A stretch of DNA of 64,000 bases from the NCBI GenBank assembly GCA_019240405.1, contig JAFAYL010000056.1:25075-89074 (forward strand), given 5' to 3'. Both the position numbers and the translations under genes were made by a program. The notes beneath the pieces were generated by a model. The model was not told the DNA's origin. It searched no databases and saw nothing but the letters and a program-made list of their open reading frames with translations. Of the stretch, positions 1-10,650 are shown in pieces. Within the stretch, counting starts at the first letter, position 1. Each line of letters begins with the position of its first letter. The stretch is from Acidobacteriaceae bacterium. GTDB lineage: Bacteria; Acidobacteriota; Terriglobia; Bryobacterales; Bryobacteraceae.

Positions 1-2
1 TT

Positions 3-488
3 CGCAAAAAGCAGCCTTATGCGTGTTACGACCAACTCGAATTCGACATACCAACGGGCAAGACCGGCGATTGCTACGACCGCGCGATCGTGCACGTCGA
101 AGAAATGCGGCAAAGCTTGCGGATCATCCGGCAATGCGTAGACCAGATGCCCGGAGGACCGTGCAACGCCGAGCATCCGCTGACGACGCCTCCGCCGAAA
201 GCGCGGACGATGCACGATATTGAGACGCTGATCGATCATTTCTTGGGTGTGAGCTGGGGGCCTGTGGTGCCGGCGGGCGAAGCCTTCGCGGCAATTGAAG
301 CGACTAAAGGGAACAATGGTTACTACCTGGTCAGCGATGGTGGAAACGGGTCCTATCGAACACGCATCCGCACGCCATCATTTGCACACATGCAGATGTT
401 GCCGCTGCTGGTCCGCGGTCTGATGATCCCGGATCTACTGGCGATTCTCGGAAGTCTAGATTTCGTGCTGGCGGATATTGATCGGTGA
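3..488 (+). CDS. nuoD: NADH-quinone oxidoreductase subunit D, C-terminal part (49 kDa)
   Basis: This is the C-terminal part of NuoD, the 49 kDa quinone-site subunit of the peripheral arm of respiratory complex I; the gene enters from the left edge, so its start is missing. The reading frame is open from base 3. It shows the hallmark tail of the family: an RKxxPY segment, YDxxxFDxPxGxxGDCYDR and EEMRQS, then a C-terminus with [11 protein letters not shown] and a final [16 protein letters not shown] end. The equivalent region helps line the quinone cavity with NuoB. It is the first visible gene of the nuo operon and its stop lies just before the likely start of nuoE. Only about 160 residues are in the window. 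Confidence 0.95.
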   Translation, partial: RKKQPYACYDQLEFDIPTGKTGDCYDRAIVHVEEMRQSLRIIRQCVDQMPGGPCNAEHPLTTPPPKARTMHDIETLIDHFLGVSWGPVVPAGEAFAAIEATKGNNGYYLVSDGGNGSYRTRIRTPSFAHMQMLPLLVRGLMIPDLLAILGSLDFVLADIDR

Positions 489-507
489 GGAGAGGCGGAG
501 AAGAGTT

Positions 508-972
508 TTGCTGACGGCTGAAGAGCAGAAGGAAATCGGCGAGGAGCTGGCGCATTACCCGTGCAAGCAGGCAGTGTGTATCGACGCGATGCTAATTGTG
601 CAGCGCCACCGCGGCTGGGTTTCTGATGATGCAATTCGGGATATCGCAGAGATGCTCGAAATGTCGACAGCCGATCTGGACGGCGTCGCTACGTTTTATA
701 ATCTCATCCGGCGCAAGCCGGTAGCGCGGCATGTGGTCCTAATCTGCGACAGCGTGAGCTGCTGGATTATGGGCTGCGAACGGGTGCGTGATCAGTTATG
801 CACCAGATTGGGCACGACGCTCGGCGGATCCACGGCCGACGGGCGGTTTACCTTGCTGCCCATTGTTTGTCTGGGAGCCTGCGATCGCGCACCCGCCCTA
901 ATGATCGATAACAATCTACACACCAATGTAGACGAGCATCGCATCGGCGGAATTCTAGAGGCCTACAAGTAA
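508..972 (+). CDS. nuoE: NADH-quinone oxidoreductase subunit E (24 kDa, 2Fe-2S)
   Basis: NuoE is the 24 kDa subunit of the NADH-oxidising module of complex I and carries the off-path 2Fe-2S cluster N1a. The cluster ligands are visible as C-x4-C (CDSVSC, about residues 80-85) and C-x3-C (CLGAC, about 121-125), followed by DRAP. I prefer the TTG at 508: it follows a purine-rich GGAGAGGCGGAG stretch and gives the usual N-terminus (LTAEE). An in-frame TTG at 478 would add ten residues and overlap nuoD. The protein is about 154 residues, normal for the family, and sits 4 bp ahead of nuoF in the operon. Confidence 0.95.
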   Translation: MLTAEEQKEIGEELAHYPCKQAVCIDAMLIVQRHRGWVSDDAIRDIAEMLEMSTADLDGVATFYNLIRRKPVARHVVLICDSVSCWIMGCERVRDQLCTRLGTTLGGSTADGRFTLLPIVCLGACDRAPALMIDNNLHTNVDEHRIGGILEAYK

Positions 973-976
973 CCCG

Positions 977-2251
977 ATGAGAGAGCGACCGCTCACGAGC
1001 AATCTTCGGCCCGACGGCGAAGCAGTCGATATCAGCGCATACGAGCAAGCGGGCGGGTATCAGGGTCTCCGCAAAGCGCTGCAGCTCCAGCCCAACGATG
1101 TCACCGAACTGGTTAAGCAGTCGAATCTTCGAGGGCGCGGAGGAGCAGGGTTTCCAACCGGAATGAAATGGAGTTTCGTTCCGATGGGAGCAGATGCGCC
1201 ACGGCCGAAATACCTGGTCGCGAATGCGGACGAGATGGAACCCGGCACATTTAAGGATCGCGTCCTCATGGAGGGCGATCCGCATCAGTTAATTGAAGGA
1301 ATGGCAGTGTCGGGGTACGCGATTCAAGCTGATATAGGCTACATTTTCCTGCGCGGAGAATATCGGATCTCGGCTGAGCGGCTAAGCGTCGCGCTCGCCG
1401 AAGCAAGAGAACGCGGCTATATCGGTCAAAACATTTTAGGTTCCGGCTACAGCTTCGAGCTGTATCTGCACGTGAGCGCGGGCCGCTACATCTGCGGAGA
1501 AGAAACTGCTTTGTTGAACGCTCTCGAGGGCAAGCGAGCGCATCCGCGCACCAAACCTCCCTTCCCTCAGGTTTCCGGCTTGTTCGGAAAACCTACTATC
1601 GTCCAGAATGTCGAGACGCTCTGCAATGTCCAGCACATCGTGAATCGTGGGCCTGAGTGGTTCCGAGACCAGAGCCTGACGGAAGATGGGGGAACGAAAC
1701 TTTACGGTGTGAGCGGAAAAGTTAATCGGCCGGGCCTTTGGGAACTCCCGCTCGGCACAACCATGCGGGAGATTCTCGAAGAGCACGCGGGCGGTATGCG
1801 CGATGGACTTACGTTCCGAGGTCTTTTGCCCGGCGGGGCCTCAACGGATTTTCTCGTTCAAGAGCACTTGGACGTGCCAATGGATTACACGCAAGTGCAG
1901 AAGGCGGGTAGCCGGTTGGGAACAGGCACCATGGTGGTTCTCGATGACAAAACGTGTCCAGTAGGGATGGTCTGGAATCTCGAGCACTTCTTCGCTCAGG
2001 AATCGTGCGGGTGGTGCACGCCGTGCTGGAGCGGTCTGGCCTGGACGGAAAAAATTCTCGCCAGCATGGAGGCGGGCACGGGTGAAGAAAAAGACCTCGA
2101 GACGCTGAGCTTTCAGACAAGATTTCTCGCGCCTGGAAGCACTTTTTGCGCCTTTGCTCCAGGAGCCGTTGAGCCGTTACAAAGCGCTCTGAAGTATTTC
2201 GGCGACGATTTCCGCCGTCATATTGAGGAAAAGCGCTGTCCCTGGAGATAA
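977..2251 (+). CDS. nuoF: NADH-quinone oxidoreductase subunit F (51 kDa, NADH/FMN)
   Basis: NuoF binds NADH and FMN and passes electrons to a 4Fe-4S cluster (N3), forming the entry point of complex I in the cytoplasm. The glycine-rich nucleotide segment GRGGAGFPTG is at residues 53-62. The cluster motif ESCGWCTPC is at 342-350, with the fourth cysteine at 391. At 424 residues the length is typical. ATG at 977 follows the nuoE stop by 4 bp, and the next gene begins 2 bp after this stop, so translation is probably coupled along the nuoEFG stretch. Confidence 0.97.
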   Translation: MRERPLTSNLRPDGEAVDISAYEQAGGYQGLRKALQLQPNDVTELVKQSNLRGRGGAGFPTGMKWSFVPMGADAPRPKYLVANADEMEPGTFKDRVLMEGDPHQLIEGMAVSGYAIQADIGYIFLRGEYRISAERLSVALAEARERGYIGQNILGSGYSFELYLHVSAGRYICGEETALLNALEGKRAHPRTKPPFPQVSGLFGKPTIVQNVETLCNVQHIVNRGPEWFRDQSLTEDGGTKLYGVSGKVNRPGLWELPLGTTMREILEEHAGGMRDGLTFRGLLPGGASTDFLVQEHLDVPMDYTQVQKAGSRLGTGTMVVLDDKTCPVGMVWNLEHFFAQESCGWCTPCWSGLAWTEKILASMEAGTGEEKDLETLSFQTRFLAPGSTFCAFAPGAVEPLQSALKYFGDDFRRHIEEKRCPWR

Positions 2252-2253
2252 CG

Positions 2254-4956
2254 TTGGCAACGATCTACATCGAGAACGAAGCGCGAGAGGCGGACGGCTC
2301 GCAAAATCTACTTCACGTGCTTTTGTCTTTGGGATACGACGTGCCATACTTCTGCTGGCATCCCGCGCTCGGATCGGTAGGTGCATGCCGGCAGTGCGCG
2401 ATCAAGCAGTTCCGCAACGAGCAGGACAAGGCGGGCAAAATCATTATGGCCTGCATGACGCCTGCGGCGGATGGCACGCGAGTATCGATCAAAGATCCCG
2501 AAACGGTTGAATTTCGTGCTGCGGTGATTCAGGGACTTATGCAGAATCACCCGCACGATTGTCCAGTGTGTGATGAAGGCGGCGAGTGCCATTTGCAGGA
2601 TATGACTGTAATGACGGGACATTGCGCGCGGCATTACCGCTTCAGCAAGCGAACGTTCCGGAATCAGTATCTCGGGCCACTGATCAATCATGAGATGAAC
2701 CGGTGCATCCAGTGCCAGCGTTGCGTCCGGTACTACCGCGATTACGCCGGAGGCCACGATCTGAATGCGTTTCGACTGCGCGACGTAGTCTACTTCGGCA
2801 GATTCGAAGACGGAGTTCTTGAAAACGAGTTTGCGGGAAATCTTGTCGAGATCTGTCCAACAGGCGTATTTACGGACGCGACCCTGAAACGGCACTACAC
2901 CAGGAAATGGGACCTGCAAATGGCGCCGTCTGTGTGTGTTCACTGCGCAGTCGGCTGCAACATTAGCGTTGGCGAGCGTTACGGCTCGTTACGTCGCGTA
3001 ATCAACCGCTACAACCATCAAGTCAATGGGTATTTCTTGTGCGATCGCGGGCGCTTCGGATATGAGTTTGTCAACAGCGGCGATCGAATTCGTGACTGTC
3101 TGGTGAATGGCGAACCGAGCGATTCATTGGCCGCCGCCGTGTCAAAGCTCGAAACGCTGGTTCGCGAGACTCGCTGCATCGGAATTGGATCGCCTCGGGC
3201 GTCACTCGAAAGTAATTTCGCTCTGCGGCAGCTTGTAGGCCCAGATCACTTCTATGCCGGCGTCGCGGAAAACGAGTGGTCCGCAACGTTGACAGCTTTG
3301 GACCTCATGCGAAATGGCCCGGCGACCTCGGCCTCTTTAGATGATGTTGAACATTGCGACGCGGTACTCGTGTTGGGCGAGGATGTAACGAACGTTGCAC
3401 CCGTGATGGCTCTGCGCTTGCGCCAGTCGGTACGCCAGCAGCCGATTCAAACAGCCAAAAAATTGAACATCCCGCTTTGGCTGGACCACCCGGTTCGTGA
3501 ACTGGTTCAAAACGAGAAGGGGCCGTTCTTCGTTGCTGCGCCTTACGCAACAAAACTTGATGAGATTGCGACCGAAGTAATACGAGCCGCGCCTGACGAT
3601 CTTGCTCGATTGGGGTTCGCGATCGCGCGGGCGATTCAAGGCGGACCTCCGCTTCCCGGTCTTTCAAGTGAATTATCCACATTTGCTAATCGAATCGCCG
3701 AAGTGCTGGGCTCTGCTTCTTCCCCACTGGTGGTCTCAGGGACAAGTTGCCGTAGCGCAGCGGTTCTTAATGCAGCGGCGCAGGTCTCACATGCACTCAG
3801 TCAAATCGGAAAGCCAGCCAAGCTGGCCTTTTGTTTTCCTGAATGCAACACCGTCGGGCTTCGATTGATGAAGCCGCGCTCACTTTCGGAAGCGTTTCAA
3901 GCCGTGCGAGACGGGCAAGCCGATACGATCATCGTTGTCGAAAATGATCTATATCGACGAGCTTCGAAAGAGGATGTTGAGGCGTTCTTCAATAGAGCGC
4001 GTCATGTAATTGCGATAGATCACCTGAAAAATCAGACAACCGAAAAGGCCGAACTCGTTTTGCCCGCAGGAACGTTCGCTGAAACCGATGGCACGCTTGT
4101 GAACTACGAAGGACGGGCGCAGCGCTTCTTCCAAGCATTGGTTCCGAGCGGCGAAATGCGGGCGAGCTGGAGATGGCTGGATGCCGATTTCGTTCCAGAG
4201 ATTCATCCGGACAAACGAGGTTGGCGCACGCTCGATGACATCGTCAGCGCAATCGCGCTCGAGATCCCGGAACTCGCGGATATCGGGCTAGCCGCCCCTT
4301 CTCGCAGCGAGTTCGGAAAAGTGGCGCGCGAGCCTAGCCGCTACAGCGGCCGCACCTCGATGCTAGCGAATATTTCGGTCCACGAACCTAAACCGCCGCA
4401 AGATCCGGATTCAGCTCTGGCTTTTTCGATGGAATCGGGACCGCAGCCTCCGCCACCGCCGCTCAACCCGTTCTTCTGGGCGCCGGGATGGAACTCCATT
4501 CAGTCGGTGAATAAGTTTCAGAGTGAAATAGGAGGGCCGTTGCTCGGAGGCGATCCGGGAGTTCGCCTGATCGAGCCTGAAGAACGCGGTGGGTGGAATT
4601 TCGCCGGAATCCCGAGTGCTTTCGAGCCTAATCCTGACTCTTGGTTACTGTTGCCTTGTTTTCACATTTTTGGCTCTGAGGAACTGAGCCAGCGAGCGCC
4701 GGCTATTGCGGAACTCGCTCCAAGTCCCTACATAGCGGTTAACACAATGGATGCCGATCAACTCGGCGTCAGCTCAGGCAACTTGATCAAGCTAAGCGTT
4801 AGTGATTCCATCCACGAATTGCCGGTCTCTGCGCGGCCGGACGTCCCGCGAGGCGTCGTGCTGATTCCTATCGGCCTGCCCGGAGTTGCTGGTCTGACGT
4901 TACCCGCGTTCGGAAAATTGGCGCCAGCCTCCGCCATGCAAGGAGTCACGAAGTGA
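2254..4956 (+). CDS. nuoG: NADH-quinone oxidoreductase subunit G (75 kDa)
   Basis: NuoG is the large iron-sulfur subunit of the peripheral arm of complex I. The N-terminal 2Fe-2S site uses C34, C45, C48 and C67. A His-containing 4Fe-4S site follows (HDCPVC around 101-106, C112), then CIQCQRC at 151-157 with C201 in [10 protein letters not shown] further C-x2-C-x3-C set (C228, C231, C235) with C263 matches the extra N7 cluster known from E. coli and Thermus but absent from many NuoG proteins. The C-terminal part is a molybdopterin-oxidoreductase-like domain without catalytic role. The start is TTG at 2254, two bases after nuoF. At 900 residues it is within the longer bacterial range; a Pro-rich linker lies near residues 730-740. 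Confidence 0.96.
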   Translation: MATIYIENEAREADGSQNLLHVLLSLGYDVPYFCWHPALGSVGACRQCAIKQFRNEQDKAGKIIMACMTPAADGTRVSIKDPETVEFRAAVIQGLMQNHPHDCPVCDEGGECHLQDMTVMTGHCARHYRFSKRTFRNQYLGPLINHEMNRCIQCQRCVRYYRDYAGGHDLNAFRLRDVVYFGRFEDGVLENEFAGNLVEICPTGVFTDATLKRHYTRKWDLQMAPSVCVHCAVGCNISVGERYGSLRRVINRYNHQVNGYFLCDRGRFGYEFVNSGDRIRDCLVNGEPSDSLAAAVSKLETLVRETRCIGIGSPRASLESNFALRQLVGPDHFYAGVAENEWSATLTALDLMRNGPATSASLDDVEHCDAVLVLGEDVTNVAPVMALRLRQSVRQQPIQTAKKLNIPLWLDHPVRELVQNEKGPFFVAAPYATKLDEIATEVIRAAPDDLARLGFAIARAIQGGPPLPGLSSELSTFANRIAEVLGSASSPLVVSGTSCRSAAVLNAAAQVSHALSQIGKPAKLAFCFPECNTVGLRLMKPRSLSEAFQAVRDGQADTIIVVENDLYRRASKEDVEAFFNRARHVIAIDHLKNQTTEKAELVLPAGTFAETDGTLVNYEGRAQRFFQALVPSGEMRASWRWLDADFVPEIHPDKRGWRTLDDIVSAIALEIPELADIGLAAPSRSEFGKVAREPSRYSGRTSMLANISVHEPKPPQDPDSALAFSMESGPQPPPPPLNPFFWAPGWNSIQSVNKFQSEIGGPLLGGDPGVRLIEPEERGGWNFAGIPSAFEPNPDSWLLLPCFHIFGSEELSQRAPAIAELAPSPYIAVNTMDADQLGVSSGNLIKLSVSDSIHELPVSARPDVPRGVVLIPIGLPGVAGLTLPAFGKLAPASAMQGVTK

Positions 4957-5903
4957 TCAATCTCTATCCGCTGCTAATCATTGCGGTGGTTTTGTTTATA
5001 GTGCTGAACCTTGCAGCCGGCCTCATTTGGGTCGAGCGTCGCTTGCTTGCGCTGTGGCAAGACCGCTATGGACCGAATCGCGTCGGGCCGTTCGGACTGG
5101 GACAGGTGCTGGCAGATTCGGTAAAGCTCTTTTTAAAAGAAGACTGGATTCCGCCGTTCGCAGATAAGGGCGTGTTCATTCTTGCGCCGGGAATTATCGT
5201 CGCGACTGCAATTCTTTCGTTTGCTGTCATACCGCTTGCGCCCGGATTCGTCGTAGCAGATCTGAACATTGGAGTGCTGTTTTTGCTGGCTATGTCGTCC
5301 CTCGGCGTGTATAGCGTAGTGCTCGCAGGTTGGGCATCCAACAATAAGTATTCACTGCTTGGCGGTATCCGGGCATCTGCGCAAATGTTAAGTTACGAAG
5401 TCTTCATGGGACTTTCGCTTCTCGGCGTCGTCATTCTGGCAGGTTCGTTTCGCCTGACAGATATCGTCGAGGCGCAGCGAAAGGTGTGGTTCGTGATTCC
5501 GCAGTTCCCCGGCTTTGTGCTCTTTCTCATCGCGGGTGTCGCCGAAACGCGCCGCTTGCCGTTCGATCTTGCGGAAGCAGAGAGCGAACTGGTGGCGGGC
5601 TTCCATTCCGAGTATTCGGGCATGAAGTTCGGCATGTTTTTCGTTGGCGAGTACATTGGCGTGATCCTCATCTCAGTCGCGATTTCGCTTCTTTATTTCG
5701 GAGGCTGGCTGGGGCCAGTGCTGCCACCGGGACTTTGGCTCGCTATCAAGACGATGACTTTCATCTGCCTTTTTATATTGATGCGGGCTGGCCTGCCGAG
5801 ACCGCGTTTCGATCAACTCATGTCTTGGGGCTGGAAATATTTGCTTCCTCTTGCGCTTCTAAATTTGCTTGTAACTGGAGCCGTGGTGCTCGCTCTATCG
5901 TGA
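4953..5903 (+). CDS. nuoH: NADH-quinone oxidoreductase subunit H
   Basis: NuoH is the membrane subunit that joins the peripheral arm to the membrane arm and forms the quinone entry channel. The protein is hydrophobic, about eight helices, with the family signatures [19 protein letters not shown] near residue 30, the acidic loop [26 protein letters not shown] around 200-225 and a C-terminal [18 protein letters not shown]. It starts with GTG at 4953 inside the GTGA overlap with the nuoG stop. At 316 residues it is slightly short but complete. Confidence 0.96.
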   Translation: MINLYPLLIIAVVLFIVLNLAAGLIWVERRLLALWQDRYGPNRVGPFGLGQVLADSVKLFLKEDWIPPFADKGVFILAPGIIVATAILSFAVIPLAPGFVVADLNIGVLFLLAMSSLGVYSVVLAGWASNNKYSLLGGIRASAQMLSYEVFMGLSLLGVVILAGSFRLTDIVEAQRKVWFVIPQFPGFVLFLIAGVAETRRLPFDLAEAESELVAGFHSEYSGMKFGMFFVGEYIGVILISVAISLLYFGGWLGPVLPPGLWLAIKTMTFICLFILMRAGLPRPRFDQLMSWGWKYLLPLALLNLLVTGAVVLALS

Positions 5904-5919
5904 ACCGGAGAAATTGCTG

Positions 5920-6435
5920 ATGCTAAGTCTCGTGCGCTCATTATGGGAAGTTTTCCGGCATGGCTTTCACAAGCGCGTAACGGTTCAATATCCGGAAGAG
6001 AAGCCGTATCTAGCGCCGCGCTACCGCGGCCGAATCATTTTGACGCGCGATCCCGACGGCGGCGAAAGATGTGTGGCATGCAATCTGTGTGCCGTCGCCT
6101 GCCCGGTAGATTGCATTTCGTTGCAAGCTACGGAAGACGAAACCGGCCGACGTTATCCGGAATTCTTCCGCATCAATTTCTCGCGGTGCATCTTCTGCGG
6201 TTACTGCGAAGAGGCGTGTCCTACCTACGCTATTCAACTGACGCCCGATTTTGAGATGGGCGAATACAACCGGCAGAATCTTGTCTACGAAAAGAAAGAT
6301 CTTATGGTCGACGGTCCCGGAAAATATCCCGACTACAACTTCTGGAGAGTCGCAGGCGTCGCGATAGGCGGCAAGGACAAAGGCCAAGCAGAGAACGAGG
6401 CCGCGCCCGTAGATCTGCATAGCCTGTTACCTTGA
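5920..6435 (+). CDS. nuoI: NADH-quinone oxidoreductase subunit I (2x 4Fe-4S)
   Basis: NuoI carries clusters N6a and N6b on the electron path to quinone. Two C-x2-C-x2-C-x3-C motifs are visible: C51/C54/C57/C61 and C90/C93/C96/C100 (numbered from the ATG at 5920). The ATG at 5920 is preferred over a TTG at 5914 because a GGAG lies about ten bases upstream of it. The protein is about 171 residues. It is placed between nuoH and nuoJ as in the standard operon. Confidence 0.95.
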   Translation: MLSLVRSLWEVFRHGFHKRVTVQYPEEKPYLAPRYRGRIILTRDPDGGERCVACNLCAVACPVDCISLQATEDETGRRYPEFFRINFSRCIFCGYCEEACPTYAIQLTPDFEMGEYNRQNLVYEKKDLMVDGPGKYPDYNFWRVAGVAIGGKDKGQAENEAAPVDLHSLLP

Positions 6436-6445
6436 ACGAACAACA

Positions 6446-7036
6446 ATGCTGATCGCATTCTATATAGCTTCGGCCATCGCAGTTCTCGCGACGATCATTG
6501 CGATTACCCGACGCCACGCCGTGCACGCGCTGCTGTATCTAATTGTTTCGCTGCTCGGTGTCGCAATCGATTTTTTTGTCATTGGCGCGCCTTTCCTCGC
6601 CGCGCTCGAGCTGATCATCTACGCAGGCGCTATCATGGTGCTTTTTCTTTTTGTAGTGATGATGCTGAATATCGGCGAGCACGCGACGGAAGTGGAAACA
6701 GCGTCCCTTAAACCAGGCGTCTGGGGTTGGCCTTCTGCTCTCGGCGTAGTTCTTATCGCAGAGTTGATCTATGTGGCCGCGCACGCTTCAGCCCCACCCG
6801 GTCCCATGCACGTCGTTTCAGCGAAAGAAATCGGAATTTCGCTTTTTGGACCTTATGCAATCGGAGTGGAGCTCGCGTCTCTGCTTTTGACATCTGGTCT
6901 GGTGGGCGCCTATCACCTCGGGAGGCGCACTTCAAGAGAGGAGGAACGGAACGATGCCGGTACCGTTGGAACACGTATTGGGTCTAGCGGTGATCTTGTT
7001 CGCAGTGGGTCTGGTCGGACTTCTTACACGGCGTAA
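6446..7036 (+). CDS. nuoJ: NADH-quinone oxidoreductase subunit J
   Basis: NuoJ is a small membrane subunit next to NuoK and NuoA. Five hydrophobic segments are visible, and the family core [20 protein letters not shown] lies near residues 52-72. The ATG at 6446 gives a normal N-terminus. The C-terminus is odd: the frame passes through the nuoK ribosome-binding site and start and stops 83 bp inside nuoK, giving about 27 Arg/Ser/Gly-rich residues that do not look like family sequence. Either the overlap is real or a frame error removed the normal stop. Confidence 0.93.
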   Translation: MLIAFYIASAIAVLATIIAITRRHAVHALLYLIVSLLGVAIDFFVIGAPFLAALELIIYAGAIMVLFLFVVMMLNIGEHATEVETASLKPGVWGWPSALGVVLIAELIYVAAHASAPPGPMHVVSAKEIGISLFGPYAIGVELASLLLTSGLVGAYHLGRRTSREEERNDAGTVGTRIGSSGDLVRSGSGRTSYTA

Positions 7037-7259
7037 TCTCATCTTCACGCTGATGTCGATTGAGGTCATGCTGAATGCGAGCGGTCTCGCGTTTGTGGCC
7101 GGAAGCTACAAGTGGGGACGCGTCGACGGGCAGATCATGTTCCTGTTTATCCTCGCGATGGCGGCAGCCGAAGTGTCTGTCGGCCTCGCGCTCTTCCTCC
7201 AATTTCATAGAACGCAGCCGACGCTCGATTCCGACGCGGCTAGCGAAATGCGGGGCTAA
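6954..7259 (+). CDS. nuoK: NADH-quinone oxidoreductase subunit K
   Basis: NuoK is the MrpC-like three-helix membrane subunit of complex I that takes part in proton transfer. Its family segments are clear: [18 protein letters not shown] near residues 26-43 with the conserved glutamate, and [13 protein letters not shown] near 69-81 with the second one. At 101 residues it is full length. ATG at 6954 has a strong AGGAGGAAC ribosome-binding site located inside nuoJ. The stop is immediately followed by the nuoL GTG. Confidence 0.96.
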   Translation: MPVPLEHVLGLAVILFAVGLVGLLTRRNLIFTLMSIEVMLNASGLAFVAGSYKWGRVDGQIMFLFILAMAAAEVSVGLALFLQFHRTQPTLDSDAASEMRG

Positions 7260-9158
7260 GTGCTGAGTCTGCTCTGGTTGATTCCGGCGATTCCGTTTGC
7301 GAGCGCTGCGGTACTCGCACTATTCGGCTCGCGTCTTTCGCGACGGGCTGCGGGTTGCCTGGGCGCCGGATCAATTGGTATTTCAGCCCTGGTTGCGATT
7401 CTCGCGGCGGTGGAATTCCTCGTATCAACCCCACCCGGCAATGCGACAACTCAGCATCTGTGGACCTGGATGAGCGTCGGCGGGTTTCGTCCCGGACTCG
7501 GCCTGTATTTTGACCCCGTTGCATTGGTCATGGTGCTTGTCGTCACTTTCGTCGGCTTCCTCATCCACCTGTATTCAGTCGAGTACATGCGCGATGACGA
7601 TGGGTTCTCCAGATTCTTCGCCTATATGAACCTCTTTGTCGCTGCAATGCTCACGCTTGTGCTGGCGAACAATCTTTTGCTGCTGTATCTGGGTTGGGAA
7701 GGCGTCGGGCTCTGCAGTTTTCTGCTCATCGGTTTTTGGTATCGAGATCCCGCGAATGTGCGCGCTGCGAATAAGGCGTTTCTCGTTACCCGTATCGGTG
7801 ATACAGCCATGGCGATTGGCTTGTTTCTGATAGCCACTCAATTGGGAACCTTGGACATTCAGGAAGCGATGCATCGCGCAACTGCGCAATGGTCTGCGGG
7901 CAGCGCTATTGCAATCGCGACCGCGGCTCTGCTGCTCGGGGGAGCCGTGGGCAAATCGGCGCAATTACCGCTGCAAACCTGGCTGCCCGATGCAATGGCC
8001 GGCCCTACACCAACGAGTGCGCTAATTCATGCGGCAACTATGGTCACGGCGGGCGTCTACCTGATCGCGCGCACGAGCGCGCTGTTTACTCTTGCGCCGC
8101 CCGTGCAGTTCGCTGTGGCGCTGATCGGTGCGACCACGATGCTGCTTTCGGCGTTCAGTGCGATGGCCCAACGTGATCTGAAACGCGTGCTTGCCTATTC
8201 AACCATGAGCCAAATCGGTTACATGTTTCTGGCTCTTGGTCTTGGCGCGTGGTCCGCGGCCATTTTTCACCTGATGACACACGCTTTTTTCAAAGCGCTG
8301 CTGTTTCTTGCTGCGGGAGTAGTCATTCAGGCCATGCACCACGATCAGGACATGTTTCATATGGGAGGTCTCCGGTTCGAACTGCCGGTGGCATTTTGGT
8401 CATTCGTTATTGGCGGATCTGCGCTCGCTGGCCTACCCTTAATCACGGCCGGCTTCTTCAGCAAAGACCTGATTCTGTGGCAGGCCTGGGCGGGACCAAA
8501 CGGGAACGGTTGGTTTTGGATTATTGGCCTCTTCGGGGCCGCGCTCACCTCCTTTTATACATACAGAATGATCCTTCTTGTATTTTTTGGCCCCGAGAAG
8601 GAAGACCTCGCCTACAAGCCTGGCCCAGTGGCCGCCATTCCGCTGGTTGTCCTATGCGTTTTCTCCATAATTGGCGGATATGTCGATACACCTCCGGACT
8701 TTGGCGGAGTGCCCGCATTATCGAATTTCTTGAACAGCATATTGCCGCCGCTGAATGAAGTTCACATCGGTCCGATCACAGAAGTAATCACGGCGATCTG
8801 CGCCAGTGCGGCTTTCGCGATTGGACTTGCTTTCGCTTATTTGATCTACGGACCGTGGCGGGCCAGGACAGCAGCGCCGCGCGAAGACCTGTTACTCCGG
8901 CTCTGGTACTCGGGATTTGGCTTCGACAAGCTTTACGAAATCCTCTTTGTGACGCCTTTCCAATTTGTCGCGCGCAGAAGCTCATCCGATGTTATCGATC
9001 ACATCTACACGGGCATAGCGAAACTTGCGGATCTCGGCTCGCGCGGTCTACGGCACGCGCAGAATGGGCGCGTGCGATGGTACGCCACCGGAGTGGCCGC
9101 CGGGTTCATAGTGCTGTTTGCCGTCGCGCTTCTAGGCTCGTTAATTCTGTGGGGCTGA
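7260..9158 (+). CDS. nuoL: NADH-quinone oxidoreductase subunit L (antiporter-like)
   Basis: NuoL is the distal antiporter-like subunit of the membrane arm, with the long lateral helix at its C-terminus. Seen here are LGWEGVGLCSFLLIGFWY near residue 140, the lysine-bearing GKSAQLPLQTWLPDAMAGPTP segment near 235-255, HAATMVTAGVYLI, and a C-terminal helix plus anchor. The 632 residues match the family. The start is GTG at 7260, directly after the nuoK stop; no other start fits as well. One base separates it from nuoM. Confidence 0.96.
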   Translation: MLSLLWLIPAIPFASAAVLALFGSRLSRRAAGCLGAGSIGISALVAILAAVEFLVSTPPGNATTQHLWTWMSVGGFRPGLGLYFDPVALVMVLVVTFVGFLIHLYSVEYMRDDDGFSRFFAYMNLFVAAMLTLVLANNLLLLYLGWEGVGLCSFLLIGFWYRDPANVRAANKAFLVTRIGDTAMAIGLFLIATQLGTLDIQEAMHRATAQWSAGSAIAIATAALLLGGAVGKSAQLPLQTWLPDAMAGPTPTSALIHAATMVTAGVYLIARTSALFTLAPPVQFAVALIGATTMLLSAFSAMAQRDLKRVLAYSTMSQIGYMFLALGLGAWSAAIFHLMTHAFFKALLFLAAGVVIQAMHHDQDMFHMGGLRFELPVAFWSFVIGGSALAGLPLITAGFFSKDLILWQAWAGPNGNGWFWIIGLFGAALTSFYTYRMILLVFFGPEKEDLAYKPGPVAAIPLVVLCVFSIIGGYVDTPPDFGGVPALSNFLNSILPPLNEVHIGPITEVITAICASAAFAIGLAFAYLIYGPWRARTAAPREDLLLRLWYSGFGFDKLYEILFVTPFQFVARRSSSDVIDHIYTGIAKLADLGSRGLRHAQNGRVRWYATGVAAGFIVLFAVALLGSLILWG

Positions 9159-9159
9159 C

Positions 9160-10650
9160 ATGATCCTCGTTTGCCTGATTCTCCTTCCTCTAACCGGCGG
9201 CATCGCTTCATTGCTCGCCGCTCGCTGGCACCGCGATGCTTCGCGGTGGATCGCAATGGCTGCAGTGGGAATTGATCTGCTCCTCACGGTGGTCCTCTGG
9301 AGCAGCGCGCCGCAATCGCGATGGCTGTACGAATGCAATCAGGACTGGATACCCCAGTTCGGGATTCGATTTCATCTCGCAGTCGACGGTCTCAGCTTGA
9401 TCCTGCTTGCGCTGACTTTCTTCTTGGGACTGATGTCGGTTCTTGCTTCATGGACCGAAATCCAAGATCGAATTGGATTCTTTCACTTCAATCTGCTGTG
9501 GGTGTTAGCTGGGATCACCGGCGTGTTCCTCTCGCTCGATCTGTTCCTGTTCTATCTCTTCTGGGAATTAATGTTGGTCCCCATGTACTTCTTAATCGGC
9601 ATTTGGGGCCACGAGCGGCGAATCTACGCAGCAATCAAATTCTTCCTCTTTACCCAGCTCAGCGGCCTCTTAATGCTTGCGGCGATCATCACGCTGGCGA
9701 TCCTCCATCAGCGAAGCAGTGGAGTTCTTAGCTTCGATTATGACTCGCTGATGAACACTCCTCTTTCTTCGGGAATGGCGCGTCTATTAATGCTGGGCTT
9801 CTTTGCGGCATTCGCTGTTAAATTACCGGCAGTTCCCGTTCATACCTGGCTTCCCGACGCTCACACAGAGGCGCCGACCGCGGGCAGTGTAGTTTTAGCT
9901 GGACTGCTGCTGAAGACCGGGGCTTATGGCCTGATTCGTTTCGTTCTTCCGTTCTTCCCCACGTCGTCACACGAGCTCGCGCCAGTGATGATGACTCTCG
10001 GCGTGGTAGGCGTTCTCTACGGTGCTTTCATGGCGCTCACGCAACCAGATCTCAAGCGCTTAGTTGCGTACACAAGTGTGAGCCACATGGGCTTTGTGCT
10101 GATCGGAATCTTTGCAGGAAATGATATTGCCTTGACGGGCGCATTCATGACGATGATCAGCCACGGTATAAGCACGGGCGCGCTATTCATCCTTGCGGGG
10201 GCCCTTCAGCATCGGATGCACACCCGGCAGATTGCCCGAATGGGCGGACTGTGGGAGACTATGCCGGCTTTGAGCGGCGCTGGCGTGTTTTTCGTGATGG
10301 CCTCCGTCGGGCTTCCAGGCTTGGGCGACTTTATAGGCGAATTTCTGGTGCTATTCGGGGCTTATCGCGCAAGCGTTCCGCTTACAGCAATCGCGACTTT
10401 GGGAATCATTGCAGCCACCCTGTACGGTTTGAAAGTGACATCCCAAGTGTTTCAAGGACCCAATCGCCACAACTGGCGGCTGCACGATCTCTTTGCGCGC
10501 GAGTGGGTGATCATCGGCTCGATGATGGCTTGCCTTCTCTGGCTAGGCCTGTATCCTCAATCCTTTATTCGAATGTTTCAGACCTCGACGACAGCTTCGC
10601 AAACAATCGCGTCAGCGAGCATCTCTCCGGATGGAGCGAGCAGTCGATGA
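9160..10650 (+). CDS. nuoM: NADH-quinone oxidoreductase subunit M (antiporter-like)
   Basis: NuoM is the middle antiporter-like proton pump subunit of complex I. The family motifs FYLFWELMLVPMYFLIGIWG (near 129-148) and KLPAVPVHTWLPDAHTEAPT (near 223-242), the following AGLLLKTGAYGLIRF and VSHMGFVLIG are all present. The protein has about fourteen hydrophobic segments and 496 residues. ATG at 9160 comes one base after the nuoL stop, and the gene ends in an ATGA overlap with nuoN. Confidence 0.96.
   Translation: MILVCLILLPLTGGIASLLAARWHRDASRWIAMAAVGIDLLLTVVLWSSAPQSRWLYECNQDWIPQFGIRFHLAVDGLSLILLALTFFLGLMSVLASWTEIQDRIGFFHFNLLWVLAGITGVFLSLDLFLFYLFWELMLVPMYFLIGIWGHERRIYAAIKFFLFTQLSGLLMLAAIITLAILHQRSSGVLSFDYDSLMNTPLSSGMARLLMLGFFAAFAVKLPAVPVHTWLPDAHTEAPTAGSVVLAGLLLKTGAYGLIRFVLPFFPTSSHELAPVMMTLGVVGVLYGAFMALTQPDLKRLVAYTSVSHMGFVLIGIFAGNDIALTGAFMTMISHGISTGALFILAGALQHRMHTRQIARMGGLWETMPALSGAGVFFVMASVGLPGLGDFIGEFLVLFGAYRASVPLTAIATLGIIAATLYGLKVTSQVFQGPNRHNWRLHDLFAREWVIIGSMMACLLWLGLYPQSFIRMFQTSTTASQTIASASISPDGASSR

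Noticed and set aside
10251..10646. Long N-terminal extension of nuoN
   Set aside because: Lies wholly inside nuoM, is Arg/Ser-rich, and an ATG with ATGA coupling at 10647 gives the normal NuoN N-terminus.
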